NCBI RefSeq assembly: GCF_017654505.1
Contig: NC_054565.1
Location: 6,131,270 to 6,195,269, forward strand
Direction of reading: 5' to 3'
DNA length: 64,000 nt
From: Polyodon spathula
Taxonomy: Eukaryota; Chordata; Actinopteri; Acipenseriformes; Polyodontidae
Under the pieces are notes generated by a model. That model saw only the letters and a program-made list of their open reading frames with translations, had not been told where the DNA came from and made no database searches. Positions within the stretch are counted from its first letter, which is position 1, and every line of letters begins with the position of its first letter. Position numbers and translations under genes: made by a program. Shown in pieces: positions 36,821-51,063 of the stretch.

Positions 36821-38125
36821 TTACCTGAATGGCAAGGCTTCTGAAAGCACTAATCCAACGGCTCTGTATTGCTGGTAGAGAATCCCACTTTTTTTTTTCT
36901 TTTATTCTCCTCTTCTTCAGTGTTTTGCTTGCAATCCCAGGTATTCAGCTGCTTTGAAACAGACCCCACTGCTTCTTCAATGCACTGGCTCTAATGGCAA
37001 ACCCAAGCATGACAAGCTTTTATGGACTTCTGCTAGTAGGAGGTCCTATACAATCTCTAGAGGCCAAACCCACTGCCCAACCCCTGTCACTCCCTCCCAC
37101 TCTGTCCTTCACCACTGCTCATACTTCAGTTTATTGTAGATTCATTGACTGTCTGCAACTTATTCTTAGTGGCATCATTATGAGTGAACTAGGAGGTAGC
37201 TGCTTTGCCCCCTAGTGGATATTTTGCTCTACTTTGATAACCTTTTAAATGAGTGGTTGTTGTCTCTTTAAAAGTGCTTAAACTAACAATATATTTAATT
37301 TAAATATATTTATCAATATTTAACAATATATTTATCTTTCTTTTCTTTCTTTCGTTCTCTCAAACTTCTGTAAAACAGTTGAATAGGTTTAATGAAATGC
37401 AAATGTGATTAATTAATTTTACAAATGAGACACATCCTGAACCAAACATTTCTTAAACAGTCTTTAAGTGTTATGTTGTTTTGACAGTGCTTGCATCCCT
37501 GGGATTACATCACACCTAGCGGGAGGCATTACATCCACAGGAATTGTGATTAGCTCCTCATTCGCACAACCATGATTTTATATGAGTGCCGTATGCAGAC
37601 AGCAGCTGGAGTGCAAAAATAAATAAATAGTGAAATAAGAATATAAGAATGCTGAGAGAAATGGGAGCAATCCTATTATTGTGATCAATAGCAGCCTGAG
37701 TAAACAGATTCGTCTCCATCCAATGCATTTAGAGCAAAGGGCATGCAGAGGCACTGATAGACCTCAGCTGTTCATTGACTGCTGTTATTGACCTGGAATG
37801 TCGGTGCATTTTCATTCTGCTCCTTCATTCATTTACCTACTCATTTAAAGGCATGGGCTATACAGTTGGTGAATGACGTCATTAATCTAAAGGTGTGCAT
37901 GCAGGAATTCATTTGAGTGCTTGATCCAACACGTGGTTTTCTGTGCAGTTGCTGTGATAAAAAGCATCTGTTTCTTGAACTTTCCACACATTCACATCAC
38001 AGCCTTAATAAACATGCATTCACTTCAGTTGTAAACGGCTTGGGGAGAATCCAGTAATCTGATTGGATAAGGAGCATTCCAAGTTGCCCTGTTATGTCAG
38101 AACACACAGATGTGTTTGACATTTG

Positions 38126-38127
<2 letters not shown>

Positions 38128-38172
<45 letters not shown>
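38128..38172. repeat. (TTA)n microsatellite
   Basis: About 15 units. Confidence 0.95.
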
Positions 38173-38627
38173 GCTGAACAATGTTATGTTTAGAACATGT
38201 TGCAATTGTTTAATTCTCTTCAGTTGCAATGTTAGCATTTGCAAACATAACAGAGAAGGAGATCTTCAGTCATATCGGTTAAAATGATCACAGTAATCAC
38301 CATGATCTTAAATGCTTTTAGCACCTATTAATTGTAACTTTCTCAGTTGTTAGCGGTTCTCCCTCTCTCAAACCCCTTTTTCCTGTCTGCTTTTTGCTTG
38401 TTGTTATTTTAACATAAAGCTGCTGTTCTGTGCCACAACAGAGGGAGGACTGAATTAAAGTCATTTTGTGAAGCCCAGTTTAATTACATGGCTACGTGCC
38501 CCCCCCCCCGTACCCATATCTTTATGGACAACAAAAATAGAGTGAAACCTTTCAGCTTGAGAGAACTGTCAGAAACATGATTATATCAATGATTATTGAT
38601 GGTCATTTGTCAGTGTAATAAATAGCT

Positions 38628-38644
38628 CTAACCCTAACCCTAAC
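38628..38644. repeat. Short telomere-like repeat
   Basis: CTAACCCTAACCCTAAC, just under three units of the vertebrate telomere repeat, at an interstitial position. A similar short tract is at 59521-59535. Confidence 0.8.
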
Positions 38645-40021
38645 GCAAAGCCCTGTAAGGTACTGCATGGTAAAGTCAGGTGAACTCTACCAAGGACTCG
38701 TGCAAAGCCATTTCCCCAGCCAGCCTGACTGTTACGGGAATCACGCCCCCTATTACAAAGAGGCCTCTATCATTACACAGTAGTTGGTCTCTGACTCAGT
38801 ATCATATAGACTTGACTCATGACTACAATACCTCATAGCAGTGACTCATTTAATGTACACAATGCGATATTTATGTTTATCTAGCAAAGATCCTATTTTG
38901 GAAGAAAACTATCCCAGCATTAAAATATGCTTATTGAGTGAAGGGTCCCTAATTATAAATGAGTAATATGTCAAATGTTATAAAGTTGAGCAATTGAAGG
39001 AAACAGATGTGCGTCAGTCAAACACTGGGGTTGGGTTTCAAGTGGGGTCTCATCTTGGGGGGGGGGGGTCTCTTTTCTGGCAGTGAATCACTTTGCAGAA
39101 ATCTGTTGCTGCTTCGCCCACGTATATTTGGTCACATCTTCTAAACAGCCGCTGTTGTCTTATCAATAGATGCTTGTAGTTCTTAAAGAGCTAATTGTGT
39201 CCTTTCCAGCCTACTGATATGATCAGCGGTCTGTCAGAAACCCGCAGAAAAAAGACTGGCCTGGACTCAAACATTTGATGGATCTGTTATCAGTGGTTAC
39301 AGTATACAGAGTAGGCCACTAATTATGCTATTAATAGTTACAGATCCTGATTATAAATATAAGACTTTTAAAATAACTATAGTTATAATGTAGATTATTG
39401 CATGGTTCATAAATACAATGCATAACCACTTAACTCGTTCACTAACATGACTTGTTTGGAGTTGAAAACTCAAGGCTAACTTGATAGGGCTGAAATGCAT
39501 AGACAAGCATTGGCTAGCCCATAATATCCACCACTACTGTGCTGAGATTACTGCAAAGTGCATGACCCAGCATGCACGGCTTTATCGCATGATTTCCAAC
39601 CCTACGGCAATCTTTTACTGCTGTTTCATAATAAAATATACCAGCTGTATTAGCAGGCATTGTGAGACAGTCACTTCCTATACACCGTGACATGTTAAAT
39701 AATGTGTGTTTCTGTGCTTTCACAATGACTTCCCGGTTTGTCAGGAAAGAGCATTTATGGCAAATGCTTCACATTTCAAATGAAGCTCACTCACACTCCC
39801 TGGAGTCTCTCTCCCTGAAGTTGTGATCAGGACTGTCAGAGGCGAGGGGGGTCACAGAAGTTCGCTCCCCACCCTGTGACTCCGAGCTGGGGAAGAACAC
39901 CAGACCCTCTCCACTCTCCTCCTGGTGCTTCTGCTGCTGGTGGGGTTAAGTGGTCCTCTAAACAGAGGCTTAATGAATATTTGTGTGGAATGCCCAGGGT
40001 CATAGAACTCAGCCAGCTTGT

Positions 40022-40138
40022 CCAATGCCTTTCTTTCTTTCTTTCTGATAGGTAAGGCTGGACTAAATACAACCCAGCATAAAATAAGCATGGAAACCTG
40101 TGCAAATTTCCCAAGGAAATGTCCCATGCTAAACTTTC
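40022..40138 (+). mobile_element. Dispersed repeat, copy A
   Basis: A block of CTTTCTTTCTTTCT, TAGGTAAGGCTGGACTAAA, CATAAAATAAGCATGGAAA and ATGTCCCATGCTAAACTT recurs in the same order at 43386-43482. Shared order over about 100 bp with internal indels shows two copies of one old element. Its class is unknown. Confidence 0.65.
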
Positions 40139-43100
40139 ATTATATCACTGGAAACCACTTTCTAGTGGGACTTTGCTGCGGTTTGTGATGAGAGACTAGT
40201 ACATGTTGCCTTGAGATGGTCAGAAGCATAGCAAAGCTACATGTAGACATGTAGACATGAAGGATGGGTATACACGGTAAATGAATGATGATTATGCACT
40301 GCGTGTGTCAGTGTACGAAAACATGATTGCCTTTAACAATCACTAATGATAATACACCTCGCATCCTAACTCAGGGCCTCTTTATGTCGCAATGCCATTC
40401 CGATTCTCCGAGCTGCAGCTCCATTAAGCTTGCCCTTTTCCATGAAATATGAATCACTGAAGGATTGGTGCGTGACTCAAACACAACACTGCATTAATTA
40501 AAACAATAAAACCGTACAGCGTTTGCTCTAGCCCGGGGGATTAAGTCCAGGATATTAGACCCTGCTGCTAATTCAAGACTGTGAGGAGATGGGGACAGGG
40601 GGTGAGGTTGGTCCCAGACAGTATTTGCCCTTGGCAGGAGAGGGACCTCTTGTGGAATGACCCCCTGTCAGTTCTTGGTCTGCTCTTATGTCACCAACGT
40701 CTGTATACAACAGGATGCTGCGTTTTACTCCTACAGGGTAATTCTCTCAGTTCTTGGTGTAAATAATTATGAATCCCCTGAAATGCTCTATAAAGAATAC
40801 ATATGTGATAAATAATAATAACTTGATATAGTGATATGAAATCAAGTCGCTAAGGCATAATTCGATTCAGTATAGTTACTTTATAACATTAACTTCATCA
40901 TTAAAATTGTATTGTAATTGCCTTGCTTAATCATCAGCACTTATTTTTTGCAGATGTTTATTTTTTTGCTCCTTAAACCACGACCAGAAGTAGGTAATTT
41001 CTCCAGATGTGTAAAAAACAACTCCCAACCTCTTATGCAAGATTTGTATATTGTGAAATCTAGTTGAGTTCCAAACACCCTGCATTGACCCTCTTGCCAG
41101 TAGCCACACACTGTACTGCACTGTTATGAGAAGCAACAGCAACAACACAATATGTGTTATTATGTGAAGACTGGAATAGCCTTGATGCTGATGAGCAGTG
41201 TAGAGCACTCCAATCCCACTGCCCTCCTGTCTCTCTTTCCAGCGCTGTGTCTGGGCAGTAATCGCAGTAGCCAGTCTGAAGGTCAAGGTGGAGATATTGC
41301 TCCCAGTCCAGCTCATGACCCCCTCATGAGCAGGGCTGTAACGATCAGGCTCCCTCTGCAGAGATCCTTCTCCAGCTGCTCCAGGGGATGACGGCTGGTT
41401 TGTTATGGTTAGCGGTGTCTGAGAGGAGCTCGAAACAGCTGAAGAGGTAGGCGTGGATCACTTCAGAACTGCGATGGGAGCCCTACCTGTCTTCACACTC
41501 CTTCAGGGTTCACTTTCACCTAGCTGGGCTGCTTAAACCTGGTTAGAAAGCACCAACGGGGCATTGTTACATTTTAATAACAGCTGCATCATTTCTCGAA
41601 ACATGCAAAGGATCGGGGCAGCCCATGACCTCCGTGTGCCACTGAACATGAACGGTAAAGAGGTTAACAGCACATGGCAAGGGACAGGATGCCTTCATTT
41701 TGCACCAAACTTTGATCACACACTCCTAGCGGATTGCACTGGGATATAATCTGATGCAGCTTTGATTCTATATGAATATTTTAAACATGTACATGCTCTC
41801 TTCCCTAAAGCGGTGTGAAAGAATGACATCATCACCTTCCAGCACCCGAACGAGAGTCGTGCACAGCAAGGCTGAGCTGTGCTCTTATTACAGGATAATG
41901 AGGATCCTCTGGGTATGGCTGTACTGTTTGTCTACATTTACTGTGGGGTTTCTGGTCACCACAAACTCGGATTTTCCTTGCTGTATAACACAGTGGTGCA
42001 TCCGGTCCCAACAGCAATCAAAATATTGCTCTTATTAATGGCTGTTATTCCAGTCCCTAAGAGCAGGACGCTCCTTGGAGTTTTGCGTAATTTTACAGAC
42101 TGAAGAGAATCTGAAGCAGGTGTCAGCTGTTTGATTAAAAAAGAAAAACAAACAAACCTTGGCTTTGTTTTATATGATGTAAACAATGGCATTGGATCCA
42201 CATCCGATTTGGATCGGTGGAATCAGACCCCAATTTCTTTTACATGAAAAGCAGTACAGCTGTCAGCATGTACTGTGCACATTGTACCCTGTCACTATGG
42301 AACTTTGTATCTCCCGCTTTAGTTTCCTACCAGGGATGTCTAAGAAACAAGTCTTTCTGTCTGAAAACATTCTATTAGCGTGCTAACAGAACCTAGTGCT
42401 TAGCTGCTCAGGGCAACGTTCTGCACTCGTTCTGCACTTGACATTTGAAACAGATGTTCCCTCTGCTCTGTGACTGCTCCCAATCCCTTGGCAGTCGTGA
42501 ATGGCACTTTGAAAATTAGTATGCATTCTCTAATGGACTCGGGGGTCTGTAAAGGTCACCAATAAATCATTTGTGACTTTAAATCGATAGTTGTGATTGA
42601 TGAATGCCTCTGCTGCCACTCCATCACAGGTGATTTACATTGAGATATGTTTTGTTTCTTATACTGTGCAAAACAGAAGTGTTTTTTTGTTGTTGTTGTT
42701 GTTTTTTAATAAACGTTTATCCAGTATCAAGTATTTCCATGGCTGAGTTTCTTAAAGTTTTATCTAAGGCAATTTTTGTAAAAATCATGCTGTCGCAATG
42801 AAAAATCAACCCCTGCACATGGTGAATATAAACGTCTTTAACTGCTGGTGAAATCTGAGGTTTTGTTAACACTGCATTAGTCTTGTGTTGTTTTGCCGCT
42901 CGGCTACAGTGAAATGCAATCCTTGTTTCTTTCTTCCAGAACAAACTTTCTTTCACACCAAGATTGAAAGCAGGCAGGGAGTATCTCTAATGAGCATCTG
43001 CTTTCAGACGTGTTCTCTGCTCAAACGCGTTTGTGATGTTTCTTTTCCTGGATCCAGTCCAATAAACGAGATATTCTTCGAGATATTTTGGTCCATGAGG

Positions 43101-43385
43101 CTTTTTATTGTTTCTCAAAGAGGTCGCCTTTAGGGCATCTGAATTGCCTTCTGCTGTAAATGCATCCGAACCACAGATGAGAATCAGGGGGTGACTGGGT
43201 TATACTGAAGTCAGAAATACAGCATGGAACAGCAGTAGAAATTAGGAGATGTCTTTGTGATGACAATTGCTCTTCACTTACTGAAAGGTGCACTCAAACC
43301 GAACTCTGCTGGTTATCCACAGAGCAGGTAGAAGAAGTTTCCTTTGCTTCAAACACTTTACACAAAGTCATATCAGACAAGGAAC

Positions 43386-43482
43386 TCTTTCTTTCTTTCT
43401 TTCTTTTGAGTCTCATAGGTAAGGGCTAGACTAAACACATAAAATAAGCATGGAAAACTATACATGTCCCATGTTAAACTTG
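43386..43482 (+). mobile_element. Dispersed repeat, copy B
   Basis: Same blocks as copy A (TAGGTAAGGGCTAGACTAAA, ACATAAAATAAGCATGGAAA, CATGTCCCATGTTAAACTT), with a deletion of about 15 bases after the GCATGGAAA block. No tRNA-like promoter or coding remnant is visible. Confidence 0.65.
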
Positions 43483-43917
43483 GCTGTGTTTTCTGAAGCA
43501 TTCATTTAGCCCCGGTCCCATTTCCAGCACCTGACCACCCTCTCTCTGTCTGTCTCTCTCTGTCTGTCTCTCTCTCTCTCACTCATGAAGAGGGGGGGTA
43601 TATGGTTCAGAACAGATCTGCTGCTGTACAGAACAAATATTTACTTAGGCAACAAGATATAGACAAAAGAAACCCAGCGAGTTATTGAAGATCAGATTAG
43701 TGCCTGGATGCAATGCAATCTGCAAGAACACAGAGTCCAGTGAAAACCAATAGTTTACCAAATGCAAGGACATTCCCATCGAGTTTTCTATTCCAGGTCT
43801 TTGGGTGTCAAATTCCCCAAATTCCTAAGATAAGAACCAAAACTCAGACATAATAATCTCTTTGTAAACACATCTGGCCTTTTGCAGCATTTCAGCAGAT
43901 TAAAGGAGAGCTAGCCA

Positions 43918-44657
43918 AGGCTTTGCAATCCATGTGCACACCTCTCATTACCACAGCTTTGCAATCCATGTGTGCACCTCTCATTACTACAGCATGGCAA
44001 TCCATGTGCACACCTCTCATTACTACAGCGTGGCAATCCATGTGCACACCTCTCATTACCACAGCTTTGCAATCCATGTGCACACCTCTCATTACCACAG
44101 CTTTGCAATCCATGTGCACACCTCTCATTACTACAGCATGGCAATCCATGTGCACACCTCTCATTACTACAGCTTTGCAATCCATGTGCACACCTCTCAT
44201 TACCACAGCTTTGCAATCCATGTGCACACCTCTCATTACTACAGCGTGGCAATCCATGTGCACACCTCTCATTACCACAGCTTTGCAATCCATGTGCACA
44301 CCTCTCATTACCACAGCTTTGCAATCCATGTGCACACCTCTCATTACCACAGCTTTGCAATCCATGTGCACACCTCTCATTACCACAGCTTTGCAATCCA
44401 TGTGCACACCTCTCATTACTACAGCTTTGCAATCCATGTGCACACCTCTCATTACCACAGCTTTGCAGCTTTGCAATCCATGTGCACACCTCTCATTACT
44501 ACAGCGTGGCAATCCATGTGCACACCTCTCATTACCACAGCTTTGTAATCCATGTGCACACCTCTCATTACTACAGCGTGGCAATCCATGTGCACACCTC
44601 TCATTACCAGAGCTTTGCAATCCATGTGCACACCTCTCATTACTACAGCTTTGTCAC
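43918..44657. repeat. 36-bp minisatellite, about 20 units
   Basis: Units read GCTTTGCAATCCATGTGCAC followed by ACCTCTCATTACCACA. Variation is concentrated at two places: GCTTTG versus GCATGG or GCGTGG at the start, and ACCACA versus ACTACA at the end. A 9-bp internal duplication breaks the period near 44461. The multiple-of-three unit and lack of stops produce long false open frames (up to 294 codons) in several frames. Confidence 0.97.
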
Positions 44658-47600
44658 TGTTGTACTCACAAACTGCATGCATTTCATTTGCAGTACTGCA
44701 GTATAGTTTTTCTTTATTGTTTGCAATTTTGCTTTTTCCCAAATAAAAGCATTATTTTATTTCTAATGAACTGTGCGCTATACTGGATGCAATGCAATAT
44801 TTCCTAAGAGGAGCGCTGTTGCATGGAGTAATACAGCATGTTCTATAAGCAGAAGGTGCAGGAGGGTGTTTGCAAACTGATGGTACAAACTGAAGCGTGT
44901 TTTTACGGAGAACAACATGTTCTGTTGGCCGTTGCTAGATAATGCAGTTCCTTCACAGATGTGTTTGGTTAACTCACCACTTGGCAGTCTTTTGAATCCC
45001 TGGTTTTCCTCTGTCTGTTTGTACATACAAGGCTTGGAATGAGTCCCTGAAGCTTTTCTTCTCCAGTGTTCTGGGAGACTATGAAAATAGCTGGTTTATT
45101 TTAGTCTGTAGCAATGTGAGATTATATGGGACTGTTTTGAGAAACAGAAAAAACCCAATACATTCAAAAGGCATGGTGGCTGTTTGAACCCTTTCCTAGG
45201 ATTTAGTTTCTTTCCTTTTATCCAATTATAGTTTATGTGTGATTCTGAACTAAACTAAATGAAGATTGTGGTAAATCTGCAAGGGAGTTTCTAAATCCTT
45301 TGTCCAGAAAGCTACTCCTCTGTTCATAGTAAACAGAATTGTGCTTTCTAAACAGACTGAATGTGCTGCACTCGCTGTCAATTAAAGACCTGTGCTGCGT
45401 AGTGTTCGTCTAAAAACAGCAAACTAATTTAAATTCCCATTTAGATTGGCCTCTGCATGGTCGATGACTGTCAATACCCTCGTTACCCTTAGCACTCCCT
45501 GTGCTTGAGCTGTCAGCGCGGAGGGGAGCAGGCAATACAGGAATGGAGACGCAGGAAGGGACAGCTAATAAGACTCTGCAAATCTGAATCAAGGGCCGTC
45601 TGTTTGTACTGATTGTTAGCAGCAGATTGACTATATGAGAGTTTGCTATTGTGAAGGTGTTGTCAAACAGTTTGTTGGCTGTTCTGTCATGCAATTAAAT
45701 TAAACTCGCTAATACCCTATCCTCACTATCGAAACAATATGTTTAAACCATGTGATTGCCATTCACTGCATTCAAAGTAAGCACTATTGAGACAGTATGA
45801 ATAGAGTATGACCCAGGAGGTACCTGTGCTATTCTGAAGTTTATTTTCAAGCCAGATTCTCCACGTTTGGAGAGAAGCAGGCAAAGCTGGATGTCCCAAG
45901 TTTGCTTTCAATCAGCGCGGTGATGCTCTGGCAAGGAGGTGCTGAATGAGTCCCTGCCAGACTGCCACAGCCCAGCGAGGAGGAATGCTTGTTATAATTG
46001 GTCATTTTCCTAGACCAGGGTGGACTTCATTGAGGTGCCACACACACTCTTGTCAAGAAGGTTCTAATACTGTGCAGAGCCACCGTGGCCAGCCAAGAAA
46101 ATAAAGTGCATGACCTTCAGGGAGAAGGTGGCAACCTCTGGCAAGTGTTCTGTTTTGTTTTTTCCCCCTAAAACTATATAATTGACCTGTTGGGTTCTGA
46201 TAGGAGTGCCCCATTGTTTTGTCTTCGCCTCTGGGATTGCACATTGAGGCTCACTGATGGTAGATAATGTTTACTCATCCGTTGAGTGTGAAATGCCAAC
46301 TGGCAAGAAGACAATTAGCCGGCAGCAGGGAGGGTAAGGTGCGCTTTTCCAATTGTTTTGTTTGTTTTCCGCGAAGGAGAAATGCCAGCATCTGGTTAAT
46401 GCATCCAACATTGTACTTCAGTGGAAAGTGATTGCAATCTCAGTTTAATCCAGGGTAAATGTTGTAGCACGATCCTCTTATCAGACCATTGCATCAAGCT
46501 GCTGATGCTGTGACGTCATTTACATGGGAATTAGTCTAAGGCATATGGTTCTGAAAGGGATCTTAATTTTAACCTAGAAAGTTGGCATCAATGTGGATTA
46601 ATCCAAGCAGTGGATAACGCAAGAAGTGGCACCTACTTTAGGAGATATACAGTAGTTCATGTGTTTTTCTGGTTTATTTGACCCCAGTTAGCGGTGATCT
46701 TCGACTGCCCGATGTTACCTAAAGGGTAGTCCAAGATAATCAGTGACTGTGGTCTGTGAAACCGGCCTGTAGGGTTTCAAACACAACTCCATGATACTAC
46801 TGTCATTCACTTCACTGTGAATTGCCAAAGAACATCAATCATTTAAGAATCCAGCTCCCTGGTCAAACTCTGACCCAGCGTTGACCGTGCACTTAACAAC
46901 ATTACATATTACAGATCATTATCTTTGCACCTGGAAATGGGTTTCTTGAGTAGGTGGTTTGGGAACACTGAGACGCTCATCAGTGTTGCAGCAGCAGGAG
47001 GTAATACCCAAGAATCCTAAAAATTCCAAAGCTAGCACCTCAGAAGCCTGAAGGCATTCCCACCCACTCCATGGAATTTTTCCATTTGCTCAGAAAGGGG
47101 AGCGGAATTGCCACTCCTGTTAAAGAAAAGTTAATGCATAAAATCCCATTGGGGTATAATCCCAGAGAATTAGCTTTAAGATATTTTAGCAGAACTGTTA
47201 GCAGACAACATTACCAGCAATATTGCTTGATTTCTTTGTTCTTATGAACTATAATAGGAAGACACATTTTTTTACCCCAATGTAAATCTTACAGGACGAG
47301 GTTCAAATAGTTCAGCGTTTTAATCTAACTCGTGAACCGGATATATCTATCAATCTGTCATTCTGAAAGGATCAGAGGAACACGCTGGCTTCAGGAACGC
47401 TGAGCTCTTGGGGGGGGAGAGTATGAGAAAGTTCACAGCAAAGGCTTGAAGTGTTCAGTAAGTGTATACAGAAAAAAAAAAAAAAATCCATACCTTTTAT
47501 AATGGCATGTGCTTGACTGTGTGATTGCCAAGTGATTAATGACAATGCATTGATCACTTTAAAACACAATGCAATGCTGCCACCTAGCGGACAGTTAAGA

Positions 47601-47744
47601 GAAGTGTATGAATAGTTTTCTCTCGGCTCTTTCAGCAGCTGAGGTCTATGTCGTCACACTGCATTGGCTCCCGTGGTTTTCTTTCTTTGTTTTTGCACCG
47701 TGCAAATAAGACACGCGTGGTAGTAAACAGGTTCTTCATAAAAC

Positions 47745-47750
47745 TTTATT
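47745..47750 (-). terminator. Candidate poly(A) signal, possibly of kcnq4
   Basis: Minus-strand TTTCAATAAAGTTTTATG has the look of a functional signal and lies about 3.3 kb past the kcnq4 stop codon. If it serves kcnq4, the 3' UTR is long. It could also end an unrecognised transcript. Confidence 0.3.
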
Positions 47751-49389
47751 GAAACAAATAAGTTAATCGAGTGAGGTACTGTATTCAGTTAATAAACTTT
47801 TTTTTTCTTTGTTAGCTTGAGATCGCAATTTGGTTAAAAGCGAATCGCTTTCCGTTTTGAAAATGCACACGATCTTAAATCATACTGGAAGACTTTTTAG
47901 ACTATTAGTTTATTAGCTTTTAATGTGTAATATTTGATTGGTATATCTTTAGATAAGATGCAAGGACTATCCGTGGGGGTGGTAGGGTGCGGGTGGGTGC
48001 AACAAGGCTCTCTAATGAGTGAAAGCATGCTAATAAAACATGCAGAGAATTGCAATGGTCCATGTAGGTCCTACGGGTTGTGTGCGTCACGCAGTCCTGT
48101 TCGACTGTGTGTTTCCAGCAGCGCAGGATGCTGTGAAAGCCGGGGTTGTGAACCGCTGCTGTATAGCATGCAATGCAGGCGAGCTCTGATGCATGACGTA
48201 ATGCCTGAAGTGCGCTATAATTAGACTTTAATCCCTGATGCATGATTTAATGTGCTTGTGTTTTCAATCATTGGGTTGATAGCACATGATCAGCATCCCC
48301 AACAATATGTACTCCCTAAGCCTGACGCTTACAGTATGACTGAGAATGCTTGATAATATCAGAAATGTAATATGGAGCCTGGCGCATTATTCATAATGCT
48401 TCTGACACTCCGACTTGTATACTTTGCTTTAGAATGCAATCGATACATGTTGAGCTATTAGTGTCTCTCAATCACAACTGAGAAACGTGTTAATATTAAA
48501 CATGACAATTCCTCTAACGGACTGCTAATATCCCATGCAAATGCAAGTCGCCTCCTCATGACTCATTTTGATTGCTTGATTTATTTAATCGGTATAATAA
48601 TCCTTTCACGATATTTGAAGTCTCATTCTCAGCGAGGCTTGCAGGCGTGTGCATCCCTGGCAATATTCTTCTTTTCTTTTGTTTTTGTTTAGTTTGTAAG
48701 CTTTTCAGTTAAGCATGCATATGCGTGGGGCTGGGTTCACATTACTCACCAGGTTAGGTGCTTTTAAGGACTTGCTTTAAAATTTATTTTCACCCGAAAC
48801 GGCTGAACATCCCCATGCTAATCATTCAAGTCGCCTCCAATGTCAGTCTCATTCTGCTACACTAATCAAGCGCAGCGGACCCTCAGTTGAGACTCAGTTT
48901 AGCTAAATCAGCGCTCATTGTTATATTTTTCATAAAGCGAAACCCCTCATGAAAATGCGTGAAGCTGAGCTGCTAGAATTGCGTTCTTTGAAAGGGCAGT
49001 AAGGTAAATGCGCTTACTTTGAAACGCAGGGCTGTTCGAGCTACCCAATGCTGGAGTTCGCTAATGAATTCACAATTCCTGTGTCTTTTGTGAGTCATGT
49101 GATTAGGCAGCCCGACCATTTAGCTTAGAAAACAGCAATCACTCTGAGACAAACACAGTGCTCAGCCTTGCTTTTCTTTAAGGCAAGTTTGTATGTTCAA
49201 AAAGTTTGTTCAAAAGGTAACACCAAGTAGCACATACTGACACCTACTGGCTCCCTAGCGCAACTGAAAAGAAATAAGGAATTACATTATTGCTTTAAAG
49301 GGAATGTCAAATCTGAATCTTAAACCCCCTTTAAGTGGAGACCACTTTTTTTTTGTGCCAACAGAAAGTGCTTTACATTTTGCACTGAG

Positions 49390-49422
<33 letters not shown>

Positions 49423-49576
49423 ATGCTCCAAATTTTGTTAATCTAGTTTTGATGTTAAAATCAAAGCTAATCTAAAGCGTGTCGGAAGCAGTGCTTGTTT
49501 GTAAGCTTACCTGAGTTGCTGACATAATACTGCTTAATCATATTCATATATATATAAACAATCTAAACCTCGATTT

Positions 49577-49578
<2 letters not shown>

Positions 49579-49629
<51 letters not shown>
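49579..49629. repeat. (AC)n microsatellite
   Basis: About 25 perfect AC units. Confidence 0.96.
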
Positions 49630-49631
<2 letters not shown>

Positions 49632-51036
49632 TACATTCTTTATATTCGACATCATGAGAGCTAGTCGAGGCGTGACATGAAGAATATTGTTTCTGTTGAC
49701 CGAGGGCAGGGGTTGAACCAGTGTGCTAGTGAACTCGCCCTCTTTTTCAGGTCCCTAAAATATCAAACGTTTTAGGGTTCAAATAATAAGGTCACATCTT
49801 TGTTGCAACTGTCATAACTGTCAAAAAAACACCTATCCAAACACAGTTTATTTTAAAAGCTCAGCAGAGTTCTTAAAATAATAAAATACAGCAAGAAATA
49901 CCCTGTTCTGTAACTCTTCTGTAAGGCTTCCTTTGTTAATGGTTTTACTGCGCTCTCCAGAGTTGGGAATTACAGTAGTTAAAATGCATTAGCAAGAAAA
50001 AAGGGAGCACAGCATTGCACAGCCTCTGCAATGAACATCTATTATACAATTTATTAGTGGAGTTGACCAGAGGTGGGGTTATGAAAAGATCTCTCTATAT
50101 AATTTGTGTGTAGTGTGTCTTGCAGAGGTTTTCTGTGTATGCATGCATGTTTACGACAGGGCAATTACAGTTATTATCATCCCACTATTGGAAACGACAC
50201 GTGTACTAACCTGGGATTTGTGCTCAGCGACAATGAATGTATAGACACAATTACAAACACTAAAAATGAACAAAAATAAAAATGAAAGTTTCTGGCTCTG
50301 CTGGAAGAATGAAATAAAAGTGAAGGGTTGGTGCGCACCAGGAATCTCTGAATACCGACTGACACATGAACCAGGACTATGAAAACAAACCAACACTACC
50401 TCAACAGAAGAGTCAGCAAGGAATGATTCTGCACTGCTGCAAGATTCTTTAGTTTGAAAAAGAAGGGTTTCACTAGCACAGGTTAAGCACTGCCCGCTAC
50501 GCTTGTGGAGTCCGTAGCTGTCAGTCCTCCTGCATGTATGCTCTGTTTGTCGTCTTTACCAGCATCCCACTGGTTGTAAAGTTGTATCTATGGTAACCAT
50601 GAAAGGGTCGTAGACCACCGGGAACGGCTTGTTCGTTGTGATATCGTGGAAGTTTCTACCTCAGGAAGACAAATCAAAGAGGGGGTCGGAATTGTTCCGA
50701 AAGATTTTTTTGTTTGTTTTTTTTTTTTCAAAAAAAAAAGAAAGAAAAAATTGGTTTGCACATTTTCATAAAATGCCCTCGAAAGGAAGTCGCTTTCTGG
50801 TATCAAAGACCGGAATGCCACAGCGGAATGCCGAGTGGAAAAACTGTTGTTTCATTTCGGTTCCAGTCTGTAGCAGTAAACAAAACAAAAAAAACAAAAA
50901 AAACCGAACAATAAAAAAAAAAAAAAATTAAAAAGATAATGAAAAAAAACAAAACAACCTGCAATCCAGCTTTGCATATTATTTGTAGGCATGTTGTGTC
51001 TATCCAAGGCGGAGAAAGGGAGAGGCTGTATGTGCA

Positions 51037-51063
51037 GGCCCCAGGCCCCAGGCCCCAGGCCCC
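51037..51063. repeat. GGCCCCA heptamer repeat abutting the kcnq4 stop codon
   Basis: Nearly four tandem copies of a 7-bp GC-rich unit end three bases before the stop codon, at the very start of the 3' UTR. On the transcribed strand it reads TGGGGCC repeats, with G-runs. Confidence 0.85.

Noticed and set aside
36280..36828. 182-codon frame across the first N run
   Set aside because: It is made of unknown bases. The same applies to the frames at 61697-62444, apart from the short kcnq4 exon at 61736-61820.
43892..44807. Long open frames on both strands (up to 294 codons)
   Set aside because: They are translations of the 36-bp minisatellite. The unit length is a multiple of three with no stop, so several frames stay open without being genes.
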